Source: Bacteroidales bacterium (lineage in GTDB: Bacteria; Bacteroidota; Bacteroidia; Bacteroidales; UBA932). Taken from it: a stretch of DNA of 50,072 bases. Shown in pieces: positions 15,177 through 23,423 of this stretch; position 1 is the first letter of the stretch; each line of letters opens with the position of its first letter. A program made the position numbers and the translations under genes. The notes under the pieces were generated by a model, which was given only the letters and a program-made list of their open reading frames with translations, was not told the DNA's origin and did not search any database. The stretch is taken from NCBI GenBank assembly GCA_009774765.1, contig VSOK01000015.1, forward strand, positions 1-50,072. The letters run 5' to 3'.

Positions 15177-15785
15177 CTATTTGCCGAACAATATTTTTCT
15201 GGTTGCAGGTCTGAGATATTCGGATATCAGTTCTTTGAAAGTCTCATCGGTAAAGCTGATGAAATATCCTCCGTCCTTTGGACCGATGTTGAATCCTCCG
15301 CTTATCTTTTTGGAGAACGATGCGCTGACATCCGTCTTGAGTATGCCGGCAAGTTCCGTCTGTACAAACGGCTCAAGCTCTTTTTTCAGGGATTCCGGAA
15401 GGACCAGTTCAAGCTCTTTCGGGTCATCGGCGTTGAAGCCTTTTGCAACCTCGGTGATGATCCCTTTGATGAATTCAGCTGATGACATGGAGGCTTTGAC
15501 TTCTTTGTCGGTGATTTTCGCTACAATCAGGTTCTCAATGTCCTGCCTCGTTGCTGCAATGCTCTGGGATGCGGCCATTTTGAGGTCTCCTCCTGTCTTG
15601 ACTTTCAGGTCTTCGGCTTCTCTGCGTGCTTTCTCTATGATCGCTTCCGCTTCCTTCCTTGCATTTGAGACGATGTTTTCCGCCTCTTTTTTAGCCTGTT
15701 CAAGAAAGGCCTCACCCTCCTGTTTTCCTTTTGACAGACCTTCATTGTACAGTTTGTCTGTCAATTCCTGCAATTTATTCTGCAT
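15177..15785 (-). CDS. ntpE: V/A-type ATPase peripheral-stalk subunit E
   Basis: 202 aa. The first 80 residues form an uninterrupted charged coiled coil (GKQEGEAFLEQAKKEAENIVSNARKEAEAIIEKARREAE). A globular C-terminal domain binds the A/B head (residues about 110-200). In other bacteria E pairs with subunit G (or H); no such gene is visible beside it, so the partner is either encoded elsewhere or replaced by a second E. It is the first gene of the operon, with a promoter about 135 bp upstream. Confidence 0.9.
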   Translation of the reverse strand: MQNKLQELTDKLYNEGLSKGKQEGEAFLEQAKKEAENIVSNARKEAEAIIEKARREAEDLKVKTGGDLKMAASQSIAATRQDIENLIVAKITDKEVKASMSSAEFIKGIITEVAKGFNADDPKELELVLPESLKKELEPFVQTELAGILKTDVSASFSKKISGGFNIGPKDGGYFISFTDETFKELISEYLRPATRKILFGK

Positions 15786-15920
15786 AATGTTGTTATGTTA
15801 TTAGTTCAAAATTTACGATGTCTTATGTGCACAGGATATTAAAAATCACTATCGTCCAAGGCATATCCGGATTCATTTTGTCTATGCTGTCAGTTTGATA
15901 GTTTAGCATCCATATCTTGG

Positions 15921-15950
15921 CAAATTTAATAAAATGATGCGATGAAACAA
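15921..15950 (-). promoter_or_regulatory. Promoter of the V-ATPase operon
   Basis: On the minus strand TTG (15948-15950), 19 bp, TAAATTTG (15928-15921). The leader to ATG 15785 is about 130 nt. It is back to back with the GntR-gene promoter. Confidence 0.6.
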
Positions 15951-15997
15951 TCAAATTTGATACAAAACTCGTCTTGTTCTATCATATTTTTATGCCT

Positions 15998-16026
15998 TTT
16001 GGTAGACTGGTTTGGTCAGATTGGTT
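15998..16026. promoter_or_regulatory. Possible GntR operator, tandem half-sites
   Basis: TTGGTAGACTGG and TTTGGTCAGATTGG lie in direct repeat. The half-site TTGGTCAGA resembles one arm of FadR-subfamily operators such as those of PdhR and LldR. It overlaps the -33 element of the promoter of the regulator gene, so autorepression is plausible, and it lies about 50 bp from the V-ATPase promoter. Confidence 0.35.
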
Positions 16027-16042
16027 TTTAATTTTAACTTTG
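16011..16042 (+). promoter_or_regulatory. Promoter of the GntR-family regulator
   Basis: TTTG (16011-16014), 20 bp, TAACTTTG (16035-16042). It is followed by AAGGAG (16052-16057) and ATG at 16068, so the leader is short and the ribosome site unusually good for this phylum. Confidence 0.7.
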
Positions 16043-16067
16043 TCCCGTTTTAAGGAGATTATCGAAA

Positions 16068-16754
16068 ATGGCAAATTCCACTCATTCCTCACAGGTGCAG
16101 ACTGTTCTGACATATATCCGGAATCAGATTGACTCCGGACGGCTTCATCCGGGTGACCGTCTTCCTGCAGAACGCAGGCTTGCCGAGCAGTTAGGAGTAG
16201 GACGGGCATACGTGAGGACTGCATTCCAGAAGCTGGAATTCTACGGGATCGTGAAGACATACCCGCAGAGCGGTACGGTAATCGCTGAACATACTGCCCA
16301 GGTGCTTGAAGGACTTATATCTGATGTCCTGCAGATAGACGGATTTGATTTCTATTCTCTGGTGCACGTGAGGGTGCTGCTTGAGGTAGAGGCCGTAAGG
16401 CTTTGCGCATTGAACCGTACGGAGGAGGACCTGGCGTATATTATGGAGTCTTTAGATGATTTTGAAAGATATGCGGAGACGGACAGGCGTATAGAGAAGG
16501 ACTTCGCGTTCCACAATGCTATAGCAAGGGGAGGCCATAACCCTGTTATAGCCTCCCTTCTTCTTGTCATCACTCCTGATGTCCTGGATTATTATCTTAA
16601 ATACAAAGCCTGCAATACTCCTGTTGATGTGGTCTGCACTGAGCACAGGAAGATGCTTGAGCATATAGTCTCACGTGATGCCGATGCCGCTGAAGCGGAG
16701 ATCAGGCGTCATCTTGCAGGCATAATCGAGTTTGCCGGACAGAAAAAATCCTGA
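16068..16754 (+). CDS. GntR/FadR-family transcriptional regulator (228 aa)
   Basis: An N-terminal winged helix-turn-helix (residues 10-72, GDRLPAERRLAEQLGVGRAYVRTAFQKLEFYGIVKTYPQSGTVI) is followed by an all-helical FCD ligand domain. The FCD domain has the metal/ligand histidines in FHNAIA, EHRKMLEHI and RRHLAGI. Such regulators sense organic acids or acyl compounds. It is divergent from the V-ATPase operon and convergent with the decarboxylase operon, its stop only 5 bp from that of mmdB. Control of either energy operon by a carboxylic acid is an attractive inference but is not shown by sequence. Confidence 0.9.
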   Translation: MANSTHSSQVQTVLTYIRNQIDSGRLHPGDRLPAERRLAEQLGVGRAYVRTAFQKLEFYGIVKTYPQSGTVIAEHTAQVLEGLISDVLQIDGFDFYSLVHVRVLLEVEAVRLCALNRTEEDLAYIMESLDDFERYAETDRRIEKDFAFHNAIARGGHNPVIASLLLVITPDVLDYYLKYKACNTPVDVVCTEHRKMLEHIVSRDADAAEAEIRRHLAGIIEFAGQKKS

Positions 16755-16759
16755 CCGGA

Positions 16760-17902
16760 CTATCCCAAAAAGCTCAGAAGTATACCGGCTGCCACAGCGG
16801 AGCCTATGACACCGGCGACGTTAGGTCCCATTGCGTGCATCAGCAGATGATTGTCCTTGTCAAATTCACGTCCTACTATTTCAGATACACGGGCAGAATC
16901 CGGTACTGCGGACACTCCTGCGTTTCCTATAAGCGGATTTATTTTCTTTCCATCTTTCAGGAACAGGTTTATGAACTTGACGAAGAGGACTCCGCAGGCA
17001 GTTGCTATAACGAAGGACAGCAGACCGAGCGCGAAAATCTTTATTGATGCCGAAGTAAGGAATTTGTCAGCCTGGGTCGAGCATCCTACGGTCACTCCTA
17101 TAAGTATGGTCACGACATCGATCAGAGGTCCGCGTGCCGTCTCTGCAAGCCTTCTTGTCACTCCGCTTTCCTTCAGAAGGTTACCGAAGAACAGCATACC
17201 GAGAAGAGGCAGTCCGGACGGAACAATGAACGCTGTAAGGATAAGGCCTACTATAGGGAAGATGATTTTTTCCTTCTGTTTCACCTGTCTTGGCGGTGCC
17301 ATTCTGATAAGCCTTTCCTTTTTTGTCGTAAGGGCCAGCATTATAGGTCTCTGGATTACCGGGACCAGTGCCATATACGAATATGCGGATACCGCAATCG
17401 CTCCCATAAGGTCCGGTGCGAGTTTGGACGAAAGGAAAATGGCTGTCGGACCGTCCGCACCTCCGATGATGCCTATCGCTCCTGCTTCATTGGGGGCGAA
17501 CCCCATTGCCAGGGCTATCATATATGCACCGAATATTCCAGTCTGCGCAGCAGCGCCTATAAGCATAAGCCTTGGTTGTGAGATCAATGCGGAAAAATCA
17601 GTCATCGCTCCTATACCGAGGAAGATAAGCGGAGGGTACCAGCCTTTCTGCACTCCCTGATACATAATGTTCATTACGGATCCTTCCTCATATATCCCGA
17701 CACTGAGTCCGGGGAACAGCGGAATGTTTCCGATTATCATTCCGAAACCTATCGGTACAAGAAGTAAAGGCTCCCATTCCTTTTTGATGGCTACTGTAAT
17801 GAATCCGATGCCGATCAGAATCATTACTATATGCTGCCAGGTCATATTGGCGAACCCGGTGTATTGCAGGAATTGCTGCAGACTTTCTATAATTGTATTC
17901 AT
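16760..17902 (-). CDS. mmdB: Na+-pumping decarboxylase beta subunit
   Basis: 380 aa integral membrane protein of the OadB/MmdB/GcdB family, which decarboxylates the carboxybiotin and exports two Na+ per turnover. Conserved blocks are visible: GIGAMTDFSALISQPRLMLIGAAAQTGIF, GIIGGADGPTAIFLSSKLAP (the DGPT Na+/carboxylate region), and near the end NPLIGNAGVSAVPDSARVS and HLLMHAMGPNVAGVIGSAVAAGILL. It is the last gene of the leftward operon, 162 bp after the biotin carrier; that gap has GC-rich inverted repeats that may set expression. Confidence 0.93.
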   Translation of the reverse strand: MNTIIESLQQFLQYTGFANMTWQHIVMILIGIGFITVAIKKEWEPLLLVPIGFGMIIGNIPLFPGLSVGIYEEGSVMNIMYQGVQKGWYPPLIFLGIGAMTDFSALISQPRLMLIGAAAQTGIFGAYMIALAMGFAPNEAGAIGIIGGADGPTAIFLSSKLAPDLMGAIAVSAYSYMALVPVIQRPIMLALTTKKERLIRMAPPRQVKQKEKIIFPIVGLILTAFIVPSGLPLLGMLFFGNLLKESGVTRRLAETARGPLIDVVTILIGVTVGCSTQADKFLTSASIKIFALGLLSFVIATACGVLFVKFINLFLKDGKKINPLIGNAGVSAVPDSARVSEIVGREFDKDNHLLMHAMGPNVAGVIGSAVAAGILLSFLG

Positions 17903-18064
17903 AGATTACCCTTGAAAGACAATAAGAAGTTGTATGAAATTCTCCGTGTAGGAAGCAATATGGATCGTTCCCGGCACAAAACTTCAGACAACTTCCGATT
18001 CCGGACAAGTCGGGCGTCAGCCAGAAGCCGATGACCGGCCTGTCCGGTATGAATTAAAGTTAAA

Positions 18065-18511
18065 TCAGGCTATGGTGATGATAGGAGCACCTTCAAGCAC
18101 GGAGTCACCCTTGCTGACGTGCACGGCTGTAACCGTACCTGCCTGTGACGCCTCGATCGAGTTCTCCATTTTCATCGCTTCAAGTACAGCGACCTGCTGT
18201 CCGGCTTTGACTGCGTCACCTACGTTTACATTGACGTCAATGATTACGCCTGGAAGAGGTGAAGCCACCTGTTTGCCTGCGCCTGATGCTGCAGGAGCCG
18301 GTGCTGCGGCAGGTTTTGCTGCAGCCGGTGCAGATGCCTGAGTCTGAACTGGAGCGGCTGCCTGGACTGGAGCCGGTGCAGCTGCCGGTGCGTTTTCCAT
18401 TTCAACCTTATATGCAGACCCGTTTACAGTCACGTCCGCAATGTTTCCTTCTACCGAGTTGATGGCAACATTGTATTCATTGCCGTTGATTTTGAATTTA
18501 TACTCTTTCAT
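18065..18511 (-). CDS. mmdC: Biotin carboxyl carrier subunit of the decarboxylase (148 aa)
   Basis: The C-terminal biotinyl domain (residues about 82-148) contains EAMKMEN with the biotinylated lysine K114. A mobile Ala/Pro linker (residues 41-80, repeats of APAAAPAP) joins it to an N-terminal beta domain (KFKINGNEYNVAINSV). It carries CO2 from the carboxyltransferase to the membrane beta subunit. ATG 18511 is chosen: the longer frame to 18595 runs into the preceding gene and lacks homologous character. Confidence 0.93.
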   Translation of the reverse strand: MKEYKFKINGNEYNVAINSVEGNIADVTVNGSAYKVEMENAPAAAPAPVQAAAPVQTQASAPAAAKPAAAPAPAASGAGKQVASPLPGVIIDVNVNVGDAVKAGQQVAVLEAMKMENSIEASQAGTVTAVHVSKGDSVLEGAPIITIA

Positions 18512-18543
18512 TGTATCTGATTTTATTATTCCTGTGTGAAGGT

Positions 18544-19470
18544 TTATCCTTTTCTTGTAGGCAACTGCCTGAGTGTGAAGTGCTTTGACGCCCACGCGCT
18601 CTGAGTCGGCCTGATTGTGAGGACGAAACTCTCCTGGTCGTGTACCGTATCGTTGAAGTACAGGTGCAGGGCTGTCGCGATGGCTGCATTTGTCTCACCT
18701 CCGCAGGCTTTGTCCAAAGCCATAGCTATGGCAAGAGCTGTCTCTTCGTTCATATTATTACCTTGGGGTTTACTTGTTTTTTTCTTTTTGAAATCTCCTG
18801 TAAATGCCTTTCCGACATATTTGTAGATAATGAACAGAATGAAAAGCGCGAGGAATACCACACAGATGGCCGTGACAGTCATGATCCAGCCGTGAGGATC
18901 GCGTTCTTCCATAATCTGGCTCTTTGTGGCGGCATTGACATCCCCGTTCTGGGCAAGAGGAGTAGGATCGGAAACCACAGTCCTGAACTCCATACCTTTG
19001 TTGTCGGTGGATATCCTTGAAACTGATTTTCCCGGTTTCAGATCTGACGGAACCTCTATCGAGTCGATTATTGTACGTCCGTCATTGCTGACAAGGTACA
19101 ATGTACGTCCCGGCACAATTGTAAAGTTGGTGTGGAACGTACCTTTGCCGTCATTCCCGCAAGCGAAAAACAATGCCAGCTGGCGGGGCTTGATCCTTGT
19201 GTTTATGTCTCCCTTGGGAATGTAGTATTTCCTAAGGTTGTCCTTGTCATCGGAAAGGTAGCATCCTGCGAAATCCACTGTACCGTATGACGTGTTCAGG
19301 ATTTCTATCCATCCGCTGCGCTGTCCGTAGCTGTCCGTTATTCCGTCCGGATTCTCCGCGAGGACCTCATTGATTATGAGATCCGATACGTTCTGGGCGG
19401 AAAGTTCCGCAATTGCGGCACCGGACAGAAGAATGATGACAAGGCTTATGCTTTTTATTGTTCTTTTCAT
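18544..19470 (-). CDS. OadG-like subunit fused to a secreted lamin-tail domain (308 aa)
   Basis: Layout: signal peptide (residues 1-26, ending LSAQ); lamin-tail (LTD) beta domain at about residues 30-145 (LIINEVLAENPDG, SGWIEILNTSYGTVDFAGCYLSDD, ending near IIDSIEVP); a linker; one membrane helix at about 196-218 (IMTVTAICVVFLALFILFII); then a cytoplasmic OadG-type tail with ALAIAMALDK, and VHDQESFVLTI and SKHFTLRQLP at the end. OadG/MmdD assembles the decarboxylase and anchors it. The LTD would face the periplasm. It lies between the carboxyltransferase and biotin-carrier genes (13 and 32 bp). Confidence 0.88.
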   Translation of the reverse strand: MKRTIKSISLVIILLSGAAIAELSAQNVSDLIINEVLAENPDGITDSYGQRSGWIEILNTSYGTVDFAGCYLSDDKDNLRKYYIPKGDINTRIKPRQLALFFACGNDGKGTFHTNFTIVPGRTLYLVSNDGRTIIDSIEVPSDLKPGKSVSRISTDNKGMEFRTVVSDPTPLAQNGDVNAATKSQIMEERDPHGWIMTVTAICVVFLALFILFIIYKYVGKAFTGDFKKKKTSKPQGNNMNEETALAIAMALDKACGGETNAAIATALHLYFNDTVHDQESFVLTIRPTQSAWASKHFTLRQLPTRKG

Positions 19471-19483
19471 TATCCCTTTCCTT

Positions 19484-21046
19484 TTAAAGAGGAAGATTGT
19501 CGTGCTTCTTTGCAGGGTTTGTGACTTTTTTGCCTGCGAGCTGCTCCAATGCGCGTATTACGCGGAAACGTGTGTTTCTCGGCTCGATTACATCATCGAT
19601 GTATCCGTAGCTTGCCGCATTGTAAGGGTTGCAGAACAGATCGTTGTATTCCTGTTTCTTGGCTTCTGCGACCTTTGCCTTCTCTGCGGGGTCTTCCATT
19701 GCCTTGATCTCCTTTGAATAAAGGATCTCTACGGCTCCTTCGGCTCCCATTACCGCGATGTTGGCTGAAGGCCATGCGTAGTTGATGTCTCCGCGGAGCT
19801 GCTTGCAGCTCATCACGATGTGTGAACCGCCGTATGACTTTCTGAGGGTTACAGTAACCTTAGGCACTGTAGCCTCACCGTATGCGTACAGAAGTTTAGC
19901 TCCGTGCACGATGATTCCGCCGTATTCCTGCTGTGTTCCGCAGAGGAATCCAGGTACATCCACGAGAGTAACGAGAGGAATGTTGAATGCGTCGCAGAAA
20001 CGTACGAATCTCGCTGCCTTTCTTGATGCGTTGATGTCAAGTACTCCGGCAAGGATTTTCGGCTGGTTTGCCACGATGCCGACTGAGCGTCCGTTCATGT
20101 GGGCGAATCCGATGATGATGTTCTTCGCGTAGCTTTTATGTATTTCAAGGAATTTGCCGTCATCCACAATGCTTCCGATAACCTTGTACATATCGTATGG
20201 CTTGTTTGGACTGTCAGGGATGATCTCGTTGAGAAGATCCTCTGTCCTGCTTACAGGGTCATTTGTAGGGACTATAGGAGCATCCTCCATATTGTTCTGA
20301 GGGATGAAGCTGAGGATATCCTTTATGATCTGTATTCCTTCTTCTTCATTTTCTGCAGCAAAATGTGCCACACCGCTCTTTGTCGCGTGTACGCTTGCAC
20401 CTCCGAGCTCCTCCTGTGTAACGACTTCACCAGTGACTGTCTTGACGACGCCAGGACCGGTAAGGAACATATATGATGTATCCTTTATCATAATATTGAA
20501 GTCAGTGAGGGCAGGGGAGTATACCGCGCCTCCTGCACAAGGTCCGAAGATACCTGAAATCTGAGGTACGACTCCGGAAGCCATGATGTTTCTCTGGAAA
20601 ATCTCACCGAAGCCTGCGAGCGCGCAGATACCCTCCTGGATCCTCGCTCCGCCGGAATCATTGAGTCCTATGCATGGCGCGCCGTTCTTCACGGCCATAT
20701 CCATAACTTTGCAGATCTTCTGGGCCATAGTCTCGGAAAGTGATCCTCCCGATACGGTAAAGTCCTGTGCAAAAACATAAACGAGACGTCCGTCGATGGT
20801 ACCCTGACCGGTCACGACTCCGTCTCCGTCAAATTTTGTCTTTTCCATTCCGAAGTTCGTACAACGGTGCTGCACGAACATATCATATTCTTCAAAACTG
20901 CCCTCATCAAGAAGCATTGCAATTCTTTCACGTGCTGTGAATTTGCCTTTACTATGCTGAGCGTCAATTCTTTTCTGGCCTCCGCCCATACGTGCTTTGG
21001 CTCTGCGCTCAACAAGCTCTTTGATTTTTTCCTGTTGAATACTCAT
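19484..21046 (-). CDS. mmdA: Methylmalonyl-CoA decarboxylase-type carboxyltransferase (alpha subunit)
   Basis: 520 aa, full length for the PccB/MmdA family. The two crotonase-like halves show LNDSGGARIQEGICALAGFGEIFQRN and the oxyanion-hole region SGIFGPCAGGAVYSPAL in the first, and VTLVDVPGFLCGTQQEYGGIIVHGAKLLYA with SYGGSHIVMSCK in the second. It moves the carboxyl group from methylmalonyl-CoA (or a related acyl-CoA) to biotin, a step on the succinate-to-propionate route of Bacteroidales. It is the first gene of the operon; a TATATTTG box is upstream. No methylmalonyl-CoA epimerase gene is next to it. Confidence 0.93.
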   Translation of the reverse strand: MSIQQEKIKELVERRAKARMGGGQKRIDAQHSKGKFTARERIAMLLDEGSFEEYDMFVQHRCTNFGMEKTKFDGDGVVTGQGTIDGRLVYVFAQDFTVSGGSLSETMAQKICKVMDMAVKNGAPCIGLNDSGGARIQEGICALAGFGEIFQRNIMASGVVPQISGIFGPCAGGAVYSPALTDFNIMIKDTSYMFLTGPGVVKTVTGEVVTQEELGGASVHATKSGVAHFAAENEEEGIQIIKDILSFIPQNNMEDAPIVPTNDPVSRTEDLLNEIIPDSPNKPYDMYKVIGSIVDDGKFLEIHKSYAKNIIIGFAHMNGRSVGIVANQPKILAGVLDINASRKAARFVRFCDAFNIPLVTLVDVPGFLCGTQQEYGGIIVHGAKLLYAYGEATVPKVTVTLRKSYGGSHIVMSCKQLRGDINYAWPSANIAVMGAEGAVEILYSKEIKAMEDPAEKAKVAEAKKQEYNDLFCNPYNAASYGYIDDVIEPRNTRFRVIRALEQLAGKKVTNPAKKHDNLPL

Positions 21047-21070
21047 ACGTGTTTTTCATTAAATAACTCG

Positions 21071-21078
21071 CAAATATA
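21071..21078 (-). promoter_or_regulatory. -7 box of the decarboxylase operon
   Basis: TATATTTG on the minus strand lies 25 bp before ATG 21046, giving a very short leader. No TTG is seen at the expected -33 distance. Confidence 0.5.
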
Positions 21079-21127
21079 ATGATATTTTTGATTTTGCCGA
21101 GTTCCTTTATAAATTCAATGGCAATAG

Positions 21128-21158
21128 TTGTTTAATTCATTATAGTTGTTTAGCTTTG
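21128..21158 (+). promoter_or_regulatory. Promoter of the polysaccharide locus
   Basis: TTG (21128-21130), 20 bp, TAGCTTTG (21151-21158). A leader of about 135 nt follows, with a stem GCGGAT (21161-21166) / ATCCGC (21190-21195). No pair of long inverted repeats flanks the promoter, unlike the invertible capsule promoters of Bacteroides fragilis. Confidence 0.65.
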
Positions 21159-21300
21159 CAGCGGATTTATGATATCATTTGATAATGGCATCCGCTGGTG
21201 CCACAGCAGGATGCATAAAAACAAATATTTTTCTAATTCATTGAAATTCAGTGGTATATGCTGGATTTCAAGCCCCAGGTCAATATCAGTACTGTAATAT

Positions 21301-21834
21301 ATGCAGCTTGAGAAGACATCGTGGTATGCAATGAGGGCTACATATCGTCGTGAAGCCCTTGCAAAGCAGCTGCTTGATGAGTGTTCCATAGAGAATTTCA
21401 TTCCTATGAGATATGAGGTCCGGATTGTATGCGGACGCAAGGTGCGTAATCTTGTGCCTGCTGTCCGTAACCTTATCTTTGTCCATACCACTCCGTCGCA
21501 GTGCCGTGTCATAAAATCCAAAGCTCCTTATCTGCAATATATAGTAGACTCTTCAAGCGGAAATAAAATAATTGTCCCGGATGACCAGATGCGCCGGTTT
21601 ATAGCTGTGGCCGGCACATACGATGACCATCTTCTATGGTTTGCTCCGGAGGAGGTCAATCTGTCCAAGGGGACGAAAGTCCGTATAACCGGAGGCTGCT
21701 TTGAAGGGCAGGAGGGCATCTTCATCAAAGTGAAGGGCGCACGCGACAGACGTGTTGTCATCGCGATACAGGGAGTAGTGGTCGTTGCTATGGCCACGAT
21801 ACATCCGGACCTGATAGAGCCTGTCGAAGATTAA
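21301..21834 (+). CDS. upxY: UpxY-type NusG paralogue, transcription antiterminator (177 aa)
   Basis: The N-terminal NGN domain (SWYAMRATYRREALAKQLLDECSIENFIPM) is followed by a C-terminal KOW domain (KGTKVRITGGCFEGQEGIFIKVKG, about residues 123-146). UpxY proteins are the first gene of capsule loci in Bacteroidales and let RNA polymerase read through the long operon from its own leader. Here it likewise opens the rightward polysaccharide locus, after a leader of about 135 nt. The customary partner gene upxZ is not found next to it. The composition is that of the chromosome, unlike the cassette further right. Confidence 0.9.
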   Translation: MQLEKTSWYAMRATYRREALAKQLLDECSIENFIPMRYEVRIVCGRKVRNLVPAVRNLIFVHTTPSQCRVIKSKAPYLQYIVDSSSGNKIIVPDDQMRRFIAVAGTYDDHLLWFAPEEVNLSKGTKVRITGGCFEGQEGIFIKVKGARDRRVVIAIQGVVVVAMATIHPDLIEPVED

Positions 21835-21996
21835 TTTTTATCAGATTGAAAATATGCCTTGGTATGGCGTCATAGTTCACCTGTGATGCCTTTGGTCGCA
21901 GTATTATGCTGTATACCTGCTGACAGAATTGTGTCTGGGGGGGGAATTAACCCTCTTTCTATGATAAATATTCACCTTATATCTAACCCCATCCAA

Positions 21997-23181
21997 ATGT
22001 CTATCATTCCATTGCCAATGATGTTTTTGCTGTTCGGGTTTGTCCTGTCTCTGATTATGAGCCTGATAACTATCCCGAATATCCTGACGGTTTCATACCG
22101 GAAGAAACTGTTTGATGAACCGGATCCACGCAAGGTGCACAAGACTCCTGTCCCGCGTCTGGGAGGTATCTCCTTCACTCCTTCAATCACGATATCGATG
22201 TTTGTCACGATTGGAGTCTGGATGTATTTCAACCCTTCGCTTGCATTGTCTGAGACAGCTCTGGTGCTCCACGAGTTCCTTTTCCTGTTTGCCGGACTGA
22301 CTCTCCTGTATCTGATAGGTGAGGTGGACGACCTTGTCGGCGTCGGATACAGGTATAAGTTTATTGTGCAGCTGCTTTCCGCGTCGCTGATAGTCCTTTC
22401 CGGAAACTGGCTTTCCTCTCTCGGAGGACTTTTCGGAATCTATGAAATACCTGTCTGGATAGGGATGCCTCTGTCTGTGCTGATTATAGTCTATATAACC
22501 AACGCGATAAATCTCATTGACGGGATAGACGGTCTTGCATCAGGTCTGTGTTGTATCGCACTGGCTGTCTTGGGAGGAATGCTTGCAGTGCGCGGAGAAT
22601 ACATATATGCTCTTCTTTCGCTTGCTACTCTCGGAGTTGTCATCCCTTTCTGGTTCTACAATGTGTTCGGCAATGTCAGAAACGGCCGCAAGCTGTTTAT
22701 GGGAGACACCGGAAGCCTGACATTGGGATATATATTGAGCTTTATAATAATATATGTGGGGACCAACTGCGGCAAATATGGCGGTCTGCGTGATTTTGTA
22801 GTGGCAATATCCGCTATTCTTGTCCCTATACTGGATGTGCTGAGGGTGGTTCTGCACCGTCTCCGCAAAAACAGGAATCCGTTTCTGCCGGACAGAAACC
22901 ATTTCCACCACAAGCTTCTGAGGACAGGGATGCGAGCAAGGTTCGTTCTGCTGACCATAATCGGAGTCGTGGTGTTCTTCATCGTGTTCAACTATGTCAT
23001 GTTCCCTTACATCAATGTAACGCTTCTGCTTATAATAGATGTTGTCCTGTGGACCTGTATGCACATTTTCATCAACTACCGCATAAGGCTCTACTCAAAG
23101 GAACATCCCGAAGTCAGCACCTCCTGTCCGGAAGCTATTCAAAAAGGAAAAGACGATAAAGAGACTTGTCTGGAGCAATAG
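21997..23181 (+). CDS. Polyprenyl-phosphate GlcNAc-1-phosphate transferase family (WecA/TagO-like)
   Basis: An integral membrane enzyme with about 11 hydrophobic segments. It transfers a sugar-1-phosphate from a UDP-sugar to undecaprenyl phosphate, the first step of glycan assembly. Motifs: PDPRKVHKTPVPRLGG; GEVDDLVGVGYRYKF; the catalytic loop NAINLIDGIDGLASG; FMGDTGSLTLGY; and the cytoplasmic RNHFHHKLLRTGM. ATG 21997 is preferred because the family begins directly with membrane helix one; ATG 21961 and 21859 would add unconserved residues. It is the likely chain initiator for the locus, playing the part of TagO or WecA. Confidence 0.9.
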   Translation: MSIIPLPMMFLLFGFVLSLIMSLITIPNILTVSYRKKLFDEPDPRKVHKTPVPRLGGISFTPSITISMFVTIGVWMYFNPSLALSETALVLHEFLFLFAGLTLLYLIGEVDDLVGVGYRYKFIVQLLSASLIVLSGNWLSSLGGLFGIYEIPVWIGMPLSVLIIVYITNAINLIDGIDGLASGLCCIALAVLGGMLAVRGEYIYALLSLATLGVVIPFWFYNVFGNVRNGRKLFMGDTGSLTLGYILSFIIIYVGTNCGKYGGLRDFVVAISAILVPILDVLRVVLHRLRKNRNPFLPDRNHFHHKLLRTGMRARFVLLTIIGVVVFFIVFNYVMFPYINVTLLLIIDVVLWTCMHIFINYRIRLYSKEHPEVSTSCPEAIQKGKDDKETCLEQ

Positions 23182-23423
23182 ATATGATGATGTCCTGAAA
23201 ATAGAATACACAGATGTACTGATATACGACAGGGCAAACAGCATATACTCAATCGCGATGGTAAGAAAAAAATGTGCAAGGATTTACAAGGACAGGAATA
23301 TCGTAAATTCTGTTCCTGAGCGGGTGTGTCAAGATTGATATATACGAATTCGGCTCTGGAGCGAGGAGATTAGAGGAATTTGAAAGATGACTTACGAGAT
23401 AGGAGTCATAAAAAGATACTGAT
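23182..23423 (+). other. Composition boundary, possible gene remnant
   Basis: This 242-bp gap separates GC-balanced DNA from the AT-rich cassette. An open frame without a start runs from the end of the transferase gene into the gap (residues such as WSNRYDDVLKIEYTDVLIYDRANSIYS) and stops at 23336-23338; I do not recognise it. It may be the tail of a gene removed when the cassette was exchanged. Confidence 0.3.

Noticed and set aside
21100..21300. Invertible capsule promoter
   Set aside because: Only 7-9 bp inverse matches (TTCAATG/CATTGAA) flank the promoter, too short for the known inversion sites of Bacteroides capsule loci.
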